This document shows, one piece after another, positions 34,571-45,000 of a DNA stretch of 64,000 nt. The notes under the pieces were generated by a model. The model did no database searches, had not been told where the DNA came from, and saw only the letters and a list, made by a program, of their open reading frames with translations. The position numbers were made by a program, and so were the translations under genes. The stretch is from Enhygromyxa salina (GTDB lineage: Bacteria; Myxococcota_A; Polyangia; Nannocystales; Nannocystaceae), in contig NZ_PVNL01000101.1 in NCBI RefSeq assembly GCF_002994635.1, positions 62,001 through 126,000 on the forward strand, given 5' to 3'. The stretch's first letter is position 1; each line of letters begins with the position of its first letter.

Positions 34571-35611
34571 TCAGCAGGACCGCTCAGCGCCCAGCAGCGC
34601 CGACATGCCCTCGGCGAGGCGCTCGACGCTGGCGACCTCGGACGCGCCGAGGCAGCGCCGGTTGCTGAGCCTGAACACGCAAGATCCCGCGTCATGTGAG
34701 GGGTCGCGGTGCGGGGCGTCGCCGTGGTCGGGGTCCGACATGGAGATCGCGCGACCGCGCAGGTCGAGGCCATGGGTCTCGACGATCTCACGCAGGCGCC
34801 GGGGCTGACCGGCGAGTCGAGGCAGGCGCAAGACCGCGCTCGCGCGCAGGCCGGTGCCGACGTTGCTCGGGCAGCTGGCCAGATATCCGAGTCGCTCATC
34901 GTGGTGAAACCCAAGCAGATCCTCGAGCGCCCACGCGAGCTCGCGGACCCGGGTCAGGCACGACGAGAGATCACCGCGCTCGGAGCTGGCGATGAAGCGC
35001 AGGTGATCCTCTTCGTTCACCCACGCGACCAGGCGACGGTCGTCGCTGCACCACAACCCGCGACCCTCGGGCCAGTCTCGCGTGATCCCGGCGGCCTCGA
35101 GGTAGCGATCGTCGCCGTCGAAGCACAGCTCCCGGGTCTCGAGCGTGCGGCGACGTGGCCCGGGCAGCTCGGCGAGCGGGTAGTACTGACCGGCGAAGCG
35201 TCGGTTCAGCGCCCGCAGGGCGGTGCTCGTGCGGCGCTCGACCTCGAGCCGCGCGCGGCGATTGATCAGCGCGGGGAACTGACAGGCCCGCAGGTTTCGA
35301 GTCACCCGCACGCTGACCGAGAGCACGCCCAGGTCGTCGCGTAGCTGCGGATCGACGCGGGGCACCTCGTTGGTCCAGCGCCCGGGCGCGCCCGAGCTCT
35401 GGCCGTGAACGTCGGCGATGATGCGATCGAGCAGCGGGGCGAACACCTGGTAGGACTCGGCGTCGCCCACATGAACGCCGATCTTGCAGCTCGGGTAGGC
35501 CCGCCCACATCGAGTCAGGTCCGCGAGCGTCCAGCCAGCGGCGGTCTTGCAGGTCTCGAGCCGACGCTCGAGCTGTGGGTCCAGGTGTTTCGAGAGTAGC
35601 GAGTCGACCAT
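34571..35611 (-). CDS. Phosphagen (arginine-type) kinase, full length
   Basis: 346 residues with both phosphagen kinase domains. The N-terminal helical domain carries the VDSLLSKHLDP and VHVGDAESYQVFAPLLDRII pattern. The catalytic domain has QYYPLAELPG, DDRYLEAAG, WPEGRGLW, the guanidino-binding Glu in WVNEEDHLRF, the signature CPSNVGTGLRASAVLRLP with the reactive Cys (Cys247) and CVFRLSNRRCLGASEV. The N-terminal domain separates it from McsB protein-arginine kinases. One of the two nucleotide-binding Args of the S-x-R-V-R motif is Ser here (SVSVRV, Ser100), and the specificity loop differs from typical arginine kinases (CKIGVH). Expected role: ATP buffering via phosphoarginine or a related guanidine. 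A TTG at 35632 is an alternative start. Confidence 0.92.
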   Translation of the reverse strand: MVDSLLSKHLDPQLERRLETCKTAAGWTLADLTRCGRAYPSCKIGVHVGDAESYQVFAPLLDRIIADVHGQSSGAPGRWTNEVPRVDPQLRDDLGVLSVSVRVTRNLRACQFPALINRRARLEVERRTSTALRALNRRFAGQYYPLAELPGPRRRTLETRELCFDGDDRYLEAAGITRDWPEGRGLWCSDDRRLVAWVNEEDHLRFIASSERGDLSSCLTRVRELAWALEDLLGFHHDERLGYLASCPSNVGTGLRASAVLRLPRLAGQPRRLREIVETHGLDLRGRAISMSDPDHGDAPHRDPSHDAGSCVFRLSNRRCLGASEVASVERLAEGMSALLGAERSC

Positions 35612-35729
35612 GGGTCCATGGCGACCACGCAACGCGGTCGCGGATCGGACCGTCGAGTCTGGCCGACGGCGACCGCGATTGGACCGGCTCGCAGGTGGGT
35701 GGAGGCGCCGATTTTTTGTGTCCCTGCCC

Positions 35730-35761
35730 CCGCAGGCCCGCTCCCGAGGTCGGGCCTGCGG
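35730..35761 (-). terminator. Perfect 11-bp hairpin between response regulator and phosphagen kinase genes
   Basis: CCGCAGGCCCG and CGGGCCTGCGG pair perfectly around a 10-nt loop, 16 bp after the response-regulator stop. On the minus strand no U tract follows (GGGGCAGGGACAC instead), so it may end or process the transcript by another route. Confidence 0.5.
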
Positions 35762-35776
35762 TCGGGTCGAGACCGG

Positions 35777-37269
<1,493 letters not shown>

Positions 37270-37273
<4 letters not shown>

Positions 37274-37463
37274 TGACTCGTGCTCGTGATTCCGAGATCG
37301 GCCGGGAGCCGCACCGCAGCGCTGGCCCCCCGCGGGGATTGTTGCCGACCTCTAGCATCCCACGCTGATTTTCCACGATGCGCGGGCTGATCGGCAATCC
37401 CCGCCTGTACCACCGCCGTTGGTCGTGTGGAAGGGCACGGGAACGTCGGCCATCGTGCGCATG
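37270..37463 (-). pseudogene. Decayed duplicate of the histidine kinase 3' end
   Basis: This stretch resembles the last roughly 185 bp of the kinase gene (37548 onward), including the end LPADLGITSTSQ (real gene LPVDLGITSTSQ), ADVPVPFHTTNGGG (SNLFVPFHTTKSGG) and GMLEVGNNP-like codons. The matching parts fall in two different frames, so the copy is broken. It keeps the GTGA stop/start junction with the regulator, as does the true kinase end at 37548-37551. The simplest reading is a tandem duplication followed by decay of the promoter-distal copy. Confidence 0.8.
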
Positions 37464-37547
37464 GTACCCGATCTCGCAGACGACGCGCGCCGATCCGCGC
37501 TCGCCGAGCGTGCGTCACCAGCTTCGCTCACTGGCGCTCCGTGGCGC

Positions 37548-39848
37548 TCACTGACTCGTGCTCGTGATGCCGAGATCAACCGGGAGCAGCACGGTGAAGC
37601 TGGCCCCCGCGTCGGGGTTGTTGCTGACCTCGATCATGCCCCGGTGGTTCTCGACGATCCGCTGACTGATCGGGAGGCCGAGCCCGGTGCCACCGCTCTT
37701 CGTCGTGTGGAATGGCACGAACAGGTTGGACATGGTCGCGGTCGACAACCCGGGTCCATCATCGCGCACGGTGATCGCCACGGCGTCGGTGTCTGGCAGC
37801 CCGCGGACCCGGTGCTCGAGCTCGATCCAGACCTTGCCGGGCGGGCTCTGCTCTTCGGTCGCGTCGAGGGCGTTGAGCACGAGGTTGTGCAGGACCTGGC
37901 GCAGCGCCTCGGGGTCACCACGGACGGCGGGCGCGTGGGCCTCGAGGGTGAGGTTCGCGTGCGAGGCCTCGGCGGCCGGGAGCTCGCGCGAGTGCTCGAC
38001 GAAGGCCCGAAAGTCGACCCAGACCCGACCGATGCGATCGCTCGGCAGCAGCCGCAAGGTCGCGCGCACGACCTCGGTGAGGTCGAGGGCCTGCATCTCG
38101 CCCGAGTACGGGCGCGAGTAGCCGAGGAACTGCGTGACCACGCGGTTGAGGCGATCGACCTCCTCCACGATCACGCCCAGGAACTCGCGGGTCAGGTCGT
38201 CGGCGTTGACGAGGCCCGGCTCGACGACCTGGACCGCGCCCTTGATCGCGCCGAGCGGGTTGCGGATCTCGTGGGCCAGGCCGGCCGCCATCTCGCCGAG
38301 GGCCGCGAGCCGCTCGCGCTCCTTGCGTTGCTCCCACACCGCCGAATTTTGCAGGGTCACCGCGGCCTGCGAGGCCAGGATCTCGAACAGCTCGACCTCT
38401 TCGCTGGAGAACGGCTCGAGCAGGCGCTCGTCGTTGACGAACAGGGCCCCGATCAGCTCGCGCCGACTCAGCTCGCGCCGGCCCCGGTCGCTGTCGGCCT
38501 GCTGTGGATCCCGGCGCGCCAGGGCCCACCCGGTGCCACGCACGCCGCTCGACTCGTGATCTTCGGGGCGGTCGGGGACCGACAAGATCGGCACCGCGAG
38601 CGCGGCCCCGAGCTCGACCAAGATGTCGAGGCAGTCCTGCAGCTCGACCTCGGCGTCGCGACCGGCGCGCTCGCGCTCGCGCTCGAGCACGTCGCGCAGC
38701 TGCGGCCCCTGGGTGCGCATGCGCTCGAGCAGCGGGCGGCGCTTGGCGACGTCGAGCCGGGTCACGCTGGCGGGCTGCTCTCCGATCTCGCGCAGCAGCA
38801 CCAGCGAGGTCCCGCGCGCGTCGAGCAAGAACATGCTGGCCGTGGTCACCCGGTTGGACTCGGCCAGAGCCTCGAGCACGACCTGCACCATCTCGTCGGG
38901 ATCGATCACGTTGAGCAGGCGAAACCGCAGCTGGACCAGCAACGCGCGCAGCTCGGCGCGATCACGAAACAGCCAGGCCTCGACGCGCGACTCGAATTCC
39001 TGGCGGACCGGGTCGAGCAGCACGATCACCGCGAACGCAGCGACGGCGCTGTTGAACAGGAACAGGGTCCAGCTGCCCTGCTTGGACGGGATCCACAGCA
39101 GCAGCAGCGCCAGCAGCCCGGTGACCGCGATGATCAACAGCGCCAGGGTCATGATCCGGGCCGCGAGCTCCGGCAGCTCGAGCAGGCGCTCGCGCTGCAG
39201 CGTCTGGGCCACGAAGTACAGGTAGACCGCGCTGATCACCGGTCCGATCGCGGTGATCGCCGGCGAGCCGAACACGATCGCGATCATGCTGGCGTAGAAC
39301 AGGTAGCGCAGTCGCGGGGCGGTGGCGGTGCCCTCGGCTTGCTTGGCGGCCCGCCACATGCGCCGGGCCACGAACGCGAGCCCCACGATCACGTAGGCGT
39401 TGAGCCCGGCCGAGACCAGATCCCACGGGCCCCAGTCGGAGAAGTCCCAGAACCGCTCGCGGGTCACCGCGTCGAGGCCCTGCTCGGGCGAGCGGCTGAG
39501 CAGGAGGAACAGCGCGGTCGCGTGGGCGCCGAGCAGCAACACCAAGATCGCCGTCTGCAGGCGGCTGCGGCGGCGGGGACGATCGTCGGCGGGGATCAGG
39601 GTCGAGAAGCAGCGGTCCGCCGTCCACGGCAGCACCAGCGAGATCGACTGCGCGCCCCAGCGAAACAGCGTGATGTCCGAGAACTCGTGAAAGAAGCTGG
39701 CGAGGTGGAACAGCCCCAGGTTGAAGCAGAACACCGCGAACAGCACGAAGTCGTCGCGCGAGCGATCGCGCAGCACGACCGAGGTCCCGATCGCAAACGC
39801 GACCGTCGCGGTCAGGAGCGACGGTAAGCTGCCCGTCAGCGGGTTCAC
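37548..39848 (-). CDS. Membrane sensor histidine kinase with 7TM-like and GAF domains
   Basis: 766 residues from a GTG start. The N-terminal third holds about eight hydrophobic segments (LLTATVAFAIGTSVVL, LFAVFCFNLGLFHLASFF, AILVLLLGAHATALFLLL, LVSAGLNAYVIVGLAFVA and others). A GAF-like domain follows (about 300-500), then HisKA with the phospho-His in GEMAAGLAHEIRNPLGAIKG (near 526), and HATPase with N box LHNLVLNALDAT, G1 DDGPGL, F box VPFHTTK and G2 GGTGLGLPI. It is paired with the NtrC-type regulator downstream. The layout recalls PrsK-type kinases, but I see no PEP-CTERM genes. Signal unknown. Confidence 0.94.
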   Translation of the reverse strand: MNPLTGSLPSLLTATVAFAIGTSVVLRDRSRDDFVLFAVFCFNLGLFHLASFFHEFSDITLFRWGAQSISLVLPWTADRCFSTLIPADDRPRRRSRLQTAILVLLLGAHATALFLLLSRSPEQGLDAVTRERFWDFSDWGPWDLVSAGLNAYVIVGLAFVARRMWRAAKQAEGTATAPRLRYLFYASMIAIVFGSPAITAIGPVISAVYLYFVAQTLQRERLLELPELAARIMTLALLIIAVTGLLALLLLWIPSKQGSWTLFLFNSAVAAFAVIVLLDPVRQEFESRVEAWLFRDRAELRALLVQLRFRLLNVIDPDEMVQVVLEALAESNRVTTASMFLLDARGTSLVLLREIGEQPASVTRLDVAKRRPLLERMRTQGPQLRDVLERERERAGRDAEVELQDCLDILVELGAALAVPILSVPDRPEDHESSGVRGTGWALARRDPQQADSDRGRRELSRRELIGALFVNDERLLEPFSSEEVELFEILASQAAVTLQNSAVWEQRKERERLAALGEMAAGLAHEIRNPLGAIKGAVQVVEPGLVNADDLTREFLGVIVEEVDRLNRVVTQFLGYSRPYSGEMQALDLTEVVRATLRLLPSDRIGRVWVDFRAFVEHSRELPAAEASHANLTLEAHAPAVRGDPEALRQVLHNLVLNALDATEEQSPPGKVWIELEHRVRGLPDTDAVAITVRDDGPGLSTATMSNLFVPFHTTKSGGTGLGLPISQRIVENHRGMIEVSNNPDAGASFTVLLPVDLGITSTSQ

Positions 39849-39951
39849 GTTCGGCCCCACCCGAAGTGAGCGTTGATCCGGGATGCGGCGAGCATGGCGA
39901 GGTCGGAGGATACCCGATCTCGCCACCAGGGCCGCCACCGCGAGGTGGCGA

Positions 39952-40785
39952 TCAAAATCCGCGCAACGGCATGTCGGGCGGGCGCTGCAGCCAGTTGTCC
40001 GCCGCGTACTCGGCGACACCGTCGATCACGTGCAGGGTATAGGCGCAGCGCGAGCGAGCCGAGCGGTTGGCGGCGCTGCGGTGCGGGAGCAGGCCTCCGA
40101 ACGCCACGAGGGTCCCGGCCGGCACCTCGACGGGCCGCCAGCCGTCGTGCGGCCAGGCGCGGGCGTCGAGGATCTGCGTCCACGTGCGGTCGCCCTCGCG
40201 TCGGTAGCGTTTGCGCAGGCCCAGGCGATGGCCGCCGGGCAGCAGCTCGAGGCAGCCGTTGTCCAAGCTCGCGTCCTCGAGGGCGAACCACAGCCCGATC
40301 ACCGACTGCGGCTCGGTGTAGAGGTAGGTCGCGTCCTGGTGCGCGGTGACCTGGCCGCCGACCCGCGGGTGCTTGAAGATCACCATGGACTGCAGCAGCC
40401 GCGGCTGCGCGACGCCGAGCTCGGCGACCAGCGCGGCGAGCTCGGGCGTGCGCGAGAACTGATCGAAGATCGGCACGCGGTCGTGCAGCGCGTGGCCGAG
40501 CTTGTTGACCCGCGCGTGTCCGTCGTCGCGCTCGGGCTCGAGGAACGCCCGGACTTCGCCGCCAGACTCGAGGAACCACGGATCCTCGCCGTGTCGCTGG
40601 CCGCGAACGTCGAAGGCCGTGCGGATCGACGCGATGTCGGCCGCCTCGACCAGCGCCTCGGCGGCCTCGCGCAGCTGCTCGCAGGCGCTCGCGCTCGCAA
40701 AGCCTGGGATCACGATGAACCCGTCACGCTCGAACTCGGCTCGTCGCTCGCTCACGCCATACAAGCCTAACAGGGACCTTGGCAC
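39952..40785 (-). CDS. Phytanoyl-CoA dioxygenase (PhyH) family Fe(II)/2-oxoglutarate oxygenase
   Basis: 277 residues from a GTG at 40785; a GTG 30 bp later (VSERRAEFERDGFIVIPGF, 40755) gives the more usual family start. The iron ligands are visible as His149-x-Asp151 (VTAHQDATYLYTEPQ) and the distal His in GGLLPHRSAANRS, whose later Arg would bind 2-oxoglutarate. The family hydroxylates lipids, small metabolites or antibiotics; substrate cannot be inferred. It is next to, and on the same strand as, the LamG lipoprotein, without clear functional link. Confidence 0.9.
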   Translation of the reverse strand: MPRSLLGLYGVSERRAEFERDGFIVIPGFASASACEQLREAAEALVEAADIASIRTAFDVRGQRHGEDPWFLESGGEVRAFLEPERDDGHARVNKLGHALHDRVPIFDQFSRTPELAALVAELGVAQPRLLQSMVIFKHPRVGGQVTAHQDATYLYTEPQSVIGLWFALEDASLDNGCLELLPGGHRLGLRKRYRREGDRTWTQILDARAWPHDGWRPVEVPAGTLVAFGGLLPHRSAANRSARSRCAYTLHVIDGVAEYAADNWLQRPPDMPLRGF

Positions 40786-40795
40786 GCGGCGACGG

Positions 40796-43699
40796 TCACC
40801 CGCACGGGCCAGCCTCGAACAGCGGGGTGTAGTGCACCCCGATATCCAGCGGTGAGCTGTCGGTGCACTGCGAGGCCATGGTGGTCAGCACGCTGGGGTC
40901 GAACTCGGCGGTCTCCCCACCAAAGTCCGCGCACGCGGTGCCGGGCAGCAGGTAGTGCTCGACGCGGCCGTCGTCATCGAGATCCGCCGGATCAAACGGG
41001 GTCTGATGGGTGACGACGCCGGGGCCATTCGCGAGCAGCCACGGGCTTGGTGCGACGCACGACCAGCCCATGTAGATGTTTTGCCCGACGATCAGATCTG
41101 GCCAGGCCGCGCAGTGGCGCATGGACATGTCGGGCCCGGGAGGCGCGTACAGACCCGCGCCGCTGGGCGCGACATTGTCGGCGAAGGTCGAGTGAATGAA
41201 GGTGCCGCGCCCGTACACGCCACCGCCGCTGGACGTGGCAATGTTCGAGGCGAACTCGGTATTGATGATCGTGGCGCCGGACTCGGTCAGGAGCAGGCCG
41301 CCACCGCGGCTGACCGTCGCGTGATTGGCGATGAACCGACAGTCGGCGATCTCGAATACGTCGGGGCTGACACCGACGCTGCCGTTCGCAACCTCGACGG
41401 CGCCGCCGCGCCCGCCCTCGTTGTTGGCGAACACCACCGAGTGGATCGACGTCGTCGACTCCTCCGCATAGATCGCCCCGCCGCCTTGGACCCCGACATT
41501 GGCCACGAATTCGCCGCCTTCGATCGTGAGCTCCATATAGCTGGGATCGAGCGGATCATCGTCCAGGAAGATCGCGCCGCCCCAGGTCGTGGCCACGTTG
41601 CCGCTGAAGTTGCTCTGCGTGATCGTGTAGGCGCCCCCGTTGCCGCCCAGGTGGAGCGCGGCCCCGCGCGAGGCGTCGTTGTCGATAAACTCGCTGCTGA
41701 TCAGGTCGATCGAGCTGCCGGTCGCCCGAATCGCTCCGCCGAGCGGCGCGGTGTTGGCCTGAAAGCGGGACGTGACAATGTCGATCCCGACGGCCCCGGT
41801 GGTCAGGATCCCCGCACCCGCGCTCGCGACGTTGTCGGTGATCGTGAGGTTGTGGAGAAACACGCTGGTTGGTTGCTGAGGCGCGAGCCCGGCGGTGATC
41901 TGGATCGCCCCGGCCTGGCTGCCGGCGATCGTGAAGCCGTCGAGCCGCAGCGCCGTGAGCTGCGAGACCGCGCTGGGCTCGACGACCACGACCCGGGACT
42001 GCCAGCCGTCGGCGCCGAGCCGGACTGGGTGCTGCTCGATGTCGCGCTGCTCGAGCGCGTCCTCGGTCCCATCAAACCCGGCGTAGATCGCCATCGGCCT
42101 GGTGATCGTCGCAACTGGGGAGCCAGGGTCCGGCGCGTAGGTGCCCTGCGCAACCCAGATCTGCGGATACGTGCACTGCGACGACGCGTCGATGGCCGCT
42201 TGCAGATTGTTGAACGCGGTCGCCCACGAGATCCCGTCGCCACCCGGCGCCGCGTCGACGTTCACGTGGATCGGCCCGCCACACACGCTGGGCACACACA
42301 GCAGCGCGAGCTCCTGCTCGGACAGCGCCCGGCTCCACACCCGCAGCTGGTCGATCTCACCCCCGAACCACGTGCTCGGGGACCCGCCCTGCCCGACCGA
42401 GGAATAGCCGTAGTCCTTCAGACCGATCGCGGGGTTCAGCAGCTCCGAGCGCATCGCACAGTCGACATAGACGCGCGCGGACGCACCTCCGTCGACGACC
42501 ATCGTGACCTCGGCCCACTCGTTGGCGGTGATCTCATGGTTGGGCGTGGCTGGCCACAGCAGGCCCTGGGTGCTGGAGTTGTGGATCGCCGCGGCGACCC
42601 GACCGCCCTGGCCCGGGTCGCCGACGTAGACGACCTGCGAGGGCCCGCAGCCGTAGCACAGCGAGTTGTACCTGGCGACGTCCGCGACCCGCATGCGCGC
42701 GCTCAGGGTGAAGTCCCCGTCGACGCCGCCATAGATCGCGGGCGCGCGCGGCCCCACGAACGAGATGCGGTCATCGATCCCGTCGAGGCTGACCGCCTTG
42801 CCCGCGGGCGAGTCGACGATCGCCGCGCCGCCCTGCAGCGTGCCGTGGCGGGCGTTGCCAGACATGTCCGTTATTTGGTTGCCTGTGTGATTCTCGAACG
42901 TCCAGTCGAGCTCGAGCCCCTGCTCGAGCGACGGCGGCGTTGGACACAGCTGCTCGAGCTCGGCCTCGGACAGGGCCCGGTTCCAGATCCGGAGGTTGTC
43001 GATCTGGCCCTGGTACCAGCGGTCTGCGGTCGCGCCCTGGCCGATCGCCGAGTAGCCGTAGTCCTTCAAGCCCACGCCCGGGTTGGCCAGCTGCGAGTCG
43101 AACTCGCAGTCGAGGTAGTAGCGCGCGGCCACGCCCCCCTCGACGATCATGGTGACCTCGGCCCAGGTGTCGGCGAGCAAGCCCTCGGACGAGGTGGGCC
43201 ACAGCAGACCCTGGGTGGTCTGGTTGTAGATCGCCGACATGACCCGCTCGCCGTAGGTCGAGGCGCCGACGTACATGACCGACAACGGCCCGCAGCCAAC
43301 GCACAAGGTGTTGTACCTGCCGAGATCCGCGACGCGGACGCGCGCGCTCACGGTGAAATTCCCGCCCACGCCGCCGTAGAGCGCGGGCGAGCGGGGGCCG
43401 GCGAACGAGACATAGTCGTCGATGCCATCGAGGCTGATCGCCTCGCCGAACGGTGAGCTGACGAACGAGCCGCCCTGCAGCATGCCGTGGCGGTTGTTGC
43501 CCGACACATCGGTGATCTGCGTACCGACGTGATCTTCGAAGGTCCAGTGCAGCAAGAGGCCGTCTTCGAGGCCCCGAAATTCGCCCGACTCGAGCGCCTC
43601 GTCTGATGCCTCATCGACACAACCGGCGAGCGCCAGGGCCATGAGGAAGGTGGGCAACAGACCAAACCGAGTGGACGGGGGGTTCAAAGGCGTACGCAT
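40796..43699 (-). CDS. Lipoprotein with two LamG domains and a right-handed beta-helix
   Basis: 967 residues. The signal peptide ends in LALAGC (Cys27 or so). Two tandem LamG/concanavalin-like domains follow (about 45-255 and 260-470). They are recent duplicates: LLLHWTFEDHVGTQITDVSGN vs LELDWTFENHTGNQITDMSGN, and DNLRIWNRALSEAELEQLC vs DQLRVWSRALSEQELALLC. From about 480 a parallel beta-helix of the polymorphic outer-membrane or pectate-lyase-like kind runs to 900, starting VNVDAAPGGDGISWATAFNN with many GGAI turns. The design suits binding of surface glycans; catalytic activity cannot be read out. Start ATG at 43697-43699. Confidence 0.87.
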   Translation of the reverse strand: MRTPLNPPSTRFGLLPTFLMALALAGCVDEASDEALESGEFRGLEDGLLLHWTFEDHVGTQITDVSGNNRHGMLQGGSFVSSPFGEAISLDGIDDYVSFAGPRSPALYGGVGGNFTVSARVRVADLGRYNTLCVGCGPLSVMYVGASTYGERVMSAIYNQTTQGLLWPTSSEGLLADTWAEVTMIVEGGVAARYYLDCEFDSQLANPGVGLKDYGYSAIGQGATADRWYQGQIDNLRIWNRALSEAELEQLCPTPPSLEQGLELDWTFENHTGNQITDMSGNARHGTLQGGAAIVDSPAGKAVSLDGIDDRISFVGPRAPAIYGGVDGDFTLSARMRVADVARYNSLCYGCGPSQVVYVGDPGQGGRVAAAIHNSSTQGLLWPATPNHEITANEWAEVTMVVDGGASARVYVDCAMRSELLNPAIGLKDYGYSSVGQGGSPSTWFGGEIDQLRVWSRALSEQELALLCVPSVCGGPIHVNVDAAPGGDGISWATAFNNLQAAIDASSQCTYPQIWVAQGTYAPDPGSPVATITRPMAIYAGFDGTEDALEQRDIEQHPVRLGADGWQSRVVVVEPSAVSQLTALRLDGFTIAGSQAGAIQITAGLAPQQPTSVFLHNLTITDNVASAGAGILTTGAVGIDIVTSRFQANTAPLGGAIRATGSSIDLISSEFIDNDASRGAALHLGGNGGAYTITQSNFSGNVATTWGGAIFLDDDPLDPSYMELTIEGGEFVANVGVQGGGAIYAEESTTSIHSVVFANNEGGRGGAVEVANGSVGVSPDVFEIADCRFIANHATVSRGGGLLLTESGATIINTEFASNIATSSGGGVYGRGTFIHSTFADNVAPSGAGLYAPPGPDMSMRHCAAWPDLIVGQNIYMGWSCVAPSPWLLANGPGVVTHQTPFDPADLDDDGRVEHYLLPGTACADFGGETAEFDPSVLTTMASQCTDSSPLDIGVHYTPLFEAGPCG

Positions 43700-43770
43700 G
43701 CGGGGGCTCTTGGACGCAGTGGGTCTGGCTGTATGTCGGCGTCGCGATCGGCCTTCACACCATCGACGTC

Positions 43771-44586
43771 CTATCCCTCGGCAGGCGTGACCCGTCGAGG
43801 ATCGCGGCGCCAGCCCGACCACGGCAGCTTCTCGGCCTGCCAGCGCGCGTGCGCGTGGGTCTGGTAGGGCGCGAGCTCGACCGGGATCTCACGGATCACG
43901 TCGAGCGCCTGCGGCGTGGCCTGGATCGTCACCGCCCGAAATCGAACGCCCGCTTCGCCCGCCGCACGAGCGGCCGCCGCGAACTCGGGATCATGCAGGA
44001 TCGACGGGCGGATCGCCTCGATGTCGGGGCGCTGGATCGTGAACAGCACCGTCGCCTTGGCCCCGGCGGCGACGACCTCGGTCAGCGCGCGAAGGTGGTG
44101 GGTCGCGCGGGCGCTGACCGAGTCGGGGAAGTAGCCGCGACCGTCGGCGTAGCGCAGGTGACAGTTCTTGACCTCGAGATAGTGCGGCGTGGCGCCGTCG
44201 AGCAAGAAGTCCACGCGCGAGCGCTCGGCGTAGGCGACCTCGCGGTGTAGCGCTCGAAACCGCCTCAGACCAGGCAGCACGCGGGCGGCGAGCAGCTCGC
44301 CGACCACCCGATTGGGCGCGACGGTGTTGACCCCGACGATCCGCCCGTCCTCTTCGACGAGCTCCCAGGTGTAGCGAAGCTTGCGCTTGCTCGCGGCCGG
44401 CACGGGCGAGACCCAGGCCCGCGCGCCGGGCCGGACCTGGCCCTCCATCCGACCCGGGTTGACGCAGTGGGCCCGGATCCGCTCGCCCGAGTCGAGCTCG
44501 ATCTCGGCGGTGAAGCGCTGGTAGCGATCGACGAGCCGGCCGCGCAGCAGCGGCCAGGGATGCTCGACCCGCAACAGCACACGCAC
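43771..44586 (-). CDS. sfsA: SfsA-family DNA/RNA nuclease
   Basis: 271 residues from a GTG (a second GTG lies two codons later). SfsA marks are RGRLVDRYQRFTAEIEL (OB-like N-terminus), HCVNPGRMEGQVRPG, the nuclease core RSRVDFLL...YLEVKNCHL (PD-(D/E)xK-like), FPDSVSARATHHLRAL and the end APYQTHA. In E. coli SfsA was first described as a sugar fermentation stimulation protein and has nuclease-like structure. Monocistronic; divergent from the gene at 44730. Confidence 0.93.
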   Translation of the reverse strand: MRVLLRVEHPWPLLRGRLVDRYQRFTAEIELDSGERIRAHCVNPGRMEGQVRPGARAWVSPVPAASKRKLRYTWELVEEDGRIVGVNTVAPNRVVGELLAARVLPGLRRFRALHREVAYAERSRVDFLLDGATPHYLEVKNCHLRYADGRGYFPDSVSARATHHLRALTEVVAAGAKATVLFTIQRPDIEAIRPSILHDPEFAAAARAAGEAGVRFRAVTIQATPQALDVIREIPVELAPYQTHAHARWQAEKLPWSGWRRDPRRVTPAEG

Positions 44587-44729
44587 TGGTACCCGATGGG
44601 CCGCGCGCCGTCAGCCCCGGCGCTCGACCAGATCCCTCGAGATCACCCGAAATCCCCCCGTCTGCGCGCCCCTGCGGTGCGTCCGCCCGTTTCTGGCCGA
44701 GCCGCCGAAGCTTGTGGCAGACTTGCACC

Positions 44730-44999
44730 GTGGCCCAGCAGATCATCGACAACGAAGCCCGCGCCCAGCAGCTGTCCCGCGCGATCGCATCGGACATCCA
44801 GCTGTACAACAAGGCCAAGATCGAACAGGGCCTCAAGGACGACAACTTCTTCGAGGTCCTCGGCGAAGAGATCACCGAAGGCCGCGACCTGTTTCGCAGC
44901 CGCGTGACGCCCGAGCTGTTCCGCCGCAACTACTTCGACCGCGCCATCGTCGACCGCGTGATCAAGACGATGGCCAACCTCGACACTGGCATCTGGTAG
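44730..44999 (+). CDS. Small conserved-looking cytoplasmic protein
   Basis: 89 residues from a GTG at 44730 (VAQQIIDNEARAQQLSRA). It is all helical and soluble (IASDIQLYNKAKIEQGLKDD, FFEVLGEEITEGRDLFRSRV, LFRRNYFDRAIVDRVIKTM). The stop is one base before the RluD-family start, so it is translationally linked to it. Similar short proteins sit upstream of rluD-like genes in deltaproteobacteria as I recall, but I cannot verify the family. Function unknown. Confidence 0.75.
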   Translation: MAQQIIDNEARAQQLSRAIASDIQLYNKAKIEQGLKDDNFFEVLGEEITEGRDLFRSRVTPELFRRNYFDRAIVDRVIKTMANLDTGIW

Positions 45000-45000
45000 C

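Noticed and set aside
40955-43456. 833-codon plus-strand frame opposite the LamG lipoprotein
   Set aside because: Same reason: no protein-like motifs, and the minus strand encodes a coherent signal peptide and domains.
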